Shown here in pieces: positions 51,534-52,672 of a stretch of 52,672 bases of DNA. The notes below the pieces were generated by a model. It had not been told where the DNA came from. It worked only from the letters and a program-made list of their open reading frames with translations, and searched no databases. The position numbers and the translations under genes are program-made. The stretch is from assembly GCF_001651035.1 (NCBI RefSeq), contig NZ_LXRG01000032.1, positions 1-52,672 of the forward strand, given 5' to 3'. This stretch comes from Halomonas sp. ALS9. Lineage in GTDB: Bacteria > Pseudomonadota > Gammaproteobacteria > Pseudomonadales > Halomonadaceae. Positions within the stretch are counted from its first letter, which is position 1. The number at the start of each line of letters is the position of its first letter.

Positions 51534-51549
51534 AAAGGAGTGACCGCAC

Positions 51550-52404
51550 ATGAGTGATCAACAGCAACCACCCCAGCACCAAGATAAGCAGCCAGGCGAT
51601 GAACATGCCATGCACCCAGAGCCCGAATACATCCGTGCAAGCTACCGGGGCGCCGATAAGTTACTGGACAAAGTCGCGATTATTACCGGTGGCGACAGCG
51701 GCATTGGTCGTTCAGTGGCGGTTCACTACGCCCGCGAAGGTGCCGACAGTGTGATCGTCCACCTCAAAGAAACCCAAGATGCGGAAGAGACCAAACGGCT
51801 GGTAGAAGCGGAAGGTCGCCGCTGTTTGGTATTGAAAGGCGATGTGGCAGCGCCCGCATTTTGTCGTGAGATCGTTAAGCGCACCCTCGACCACTTCGGC
51901 AAGATCAATATTGTGATCAACAACGCCGCCGAGCAGTACGACTGGGACGACATCACCGATATCCCCGACGATCAACTGCTACGCACCTTCCAGACCAACA
52001 TCTTCAGCCACTTTTATCTGACTAAATCCGCCCTGCCGCATCTCAGCAAGGGCGACACTATCATTGCCACCTCTTCGATCAATGCCTTTAAGGGCAATGA
52101 TACGCTGATCGATTACAGCGCCACCAAGGGGGCTATTCAGGGGCTGGTACGTTCGCTGGCGATGTCTTTGATGGATCGTGGTATTCGCGTGAACGCAGTG
52201 GCGCCGGGGCCGGTATGGACGCCGCTGATTCCGGCCAGTTTTGATGAGGACAAAGTTGCCTCATTTGGTGATCAGGTTCCCATGAAGCGTGCCGGGCAAC
52301 CTAGCGAAATGGGCCCTGCCTATGTCTATTTGGCCTGCGAAGAGTCCTCCTATATGAGCGGCCAAACACTACATCTGAATGGCGGGGTTATCTTAAATAC
52401 CTAA
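51550..52404 (+). CDS. SDR oxidoreductase, general-stress (YghA/GS39-like)
   Basis: 284 residues with a hydrophilic N-terminal extension rich in Gln and Pro (QQQPPQHQDKQPGDEHAMHPEPE), then the SDR core: TGGDSGIGRSVAVHYAREGAD (cofactor loop TGGDSGIG), INNAAEQYDWDD, catalytic Ser in ATSSIN, YSATKGAI with Tyr and Lys, and VNAVAPGPVWTPLIPASF. The QQ-rich lead and KLLDKVAIITGGDSGIGR block are typical of the YghA/GsiB-adjacent stress dehydrogenases. AAAGGAG is 9 bases before ATG. A rho-independent terminator follows. Substrate unknown. Confidence 0.92.
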   Translation: MSDQQQPPQHQDKQPGDEHAMHPEPEYIRASYRGADKLLDKVAIITGGDSGIGRSVAVHYAREGADSVIVHLKETQDAEETKRLVEAEGRRCLVLKGDVAAPAFCREIVKRTLDHFGKINIVINNAAEQYDWDDITDIPDDQLLRTFQTNIFSHFYLTKSALPHLSKGDTIIATSSINAFKGNDTLIDYSATKGAIQGLVRSLAMSLMDRGIRVNAVAPGPVWTPLIPASFDEDKVASFGDQVPMKRAGQPSEMGPAYVYLACEESSYMSGQTLHLNGGVILNT

Positions 52405-52456
52405 TACCTAATACTTAACATCTAAGGGATTCTTATTAAGATAGTGCGCACACTAA

Positions 52457-52481
52457 CGGGGCGGCCTTGGGCCGCCTTTTT
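52457..52481 (+). terminator. Rho-independent terminator of the SDR gene
   Basis: GGGCGGCC-TTGG-GGCCGCC-like stem (GGCGGCC/GCCGCC) followed by TTTTTG, about 60 bases after the stop codon. Confidence 0.85.
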
Positions 52482-52501
52482 GTCAGAATGCGTTTGCTCC
52501 A

Positions 52502-52575
52502 AAATATTCCCGCTCGGGAATATTTAATCCTAATAAGGCGAAGAGGCGACTGATTATTACCGCTCGGTAATAATC
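52502..52575. repeat. Pair of related perfect palindromes 50 bp apart
   Basis: AAATATTCCCG-CT-CGGGAATATTT (52502-52525) and GATTATTACCG-CT-CGGTAATAATC (52552-52575). Both have 11-bp arms and the same CCG-CT-CGG centre, and start exactly 50 bases apart. No gene is seen in the last 190 bases. Confidence 0.65.
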
Positions 52576-52672
52576 GAAGGATTTACCTGACAATGAGGCT
52601 GGATCAACAAATTTCGCCTCTCACTGCCGCCTGGGGATAGCGGTCGAATAGGCGCGCGCTCAATAACTAAGT

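Larger units (their letters stand above)
51015..51549. promoter_or_regulatory. 535-bp divergent intergenic region with repeats
   Basis: No gene is seen. It contains AT-rich promoter DNA (51080-51300), a perfect 13-bp inverted repeat (51242-51271) and six tandem 14-15-base repeats (51446-51533) directly before the SDR ribosome site. It separates the cassette operon from the SDR gene. Confidence 0.6.

Overview
This looks like a chromosomal segment of a gammaproteobacterium, most likely a Halomonas-type (Halomonadaceae) organism. The signs are a high-G+C core with guaB-guaA, xseA and FrnE-like housekeeping genes, a TRAP transporter operon, and a DUF3618/holin-like/YqjD-like stress cassette next to a general-stress SDR. 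The taxon is my inference from gene content; no rRNA or tRNA gene is visible. Accessory DNA of clearly lower G+C interrupts the core.

Layout. 1-35: end of an IS3-family element that continues off the window. 109-6393: ferric-siderophore uptake (TonB receptor, binding protein, two permeases, ATPase) with a Fur-like box between the divergent halves. 6355-9509: Bcr/CflA-type efflux pump, PhzF-like protein, RhuM-Fic protein. 9724-14944: minus-strand operon dctP-dctQ-dctM, cytoplasmic gamma-glutamyltransferase, TetR. 15210-17010: DedA and DUF808 membrane proteins. 17375-19025: hipBA-type toxin-antitoxin. 19236-27423: regulators, an MFS pump and an SDR, mixed with defence debris: an AbiE locus whose toxin gene is deleted, an Rpn-type nuclease, and duplicated tail fragments of the Rpn and LysR genes. 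27136-27979: IS scar with a truncated EamA gene and two different IS3-family remnants.

28062-33900 is the most interesting part. It is a compact, AT-rich, six-gene minus-strand operon: class I aminotransferase, PanB-like hydroxymethyltransferase, AurF-like di-iron oxygenase, membrane desaturase/hydroxylase, EctB-like class III aminotransferase and LysE-type exporter. No NRPS, PKS or ribosomal precursor gene is evident. It reads as a small biosynthetic cluster for a modified amino acid that is exported. A TetR gene at 34732-35328 has a motif in its promoter that recurs just upstream of the cluster, so it is a candidate regulator. Between them lies a broken YbiT-type ABC-F gene, which marks the island edge.

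35504-39143 holds an FAD oxidoreductase and NUDIX pair, a HExxH protein interrupted by an in-frame TAG, and a GIY-YIG fragment. 39463-42118 is an AT-rich pair of a C5 cytosine methyltransferase and a MORC/MutL-like GHKL ATPase, probably a restriction-type defence module. From 42235 the core resumes: guaA, guaB, FrnE-like, xseA, a coiled-coil hypothetical protein, the stress membrane cassette and an SDR. The final 1.5 kb carries several striking palindromes and a 15-bp tandem repeat array.
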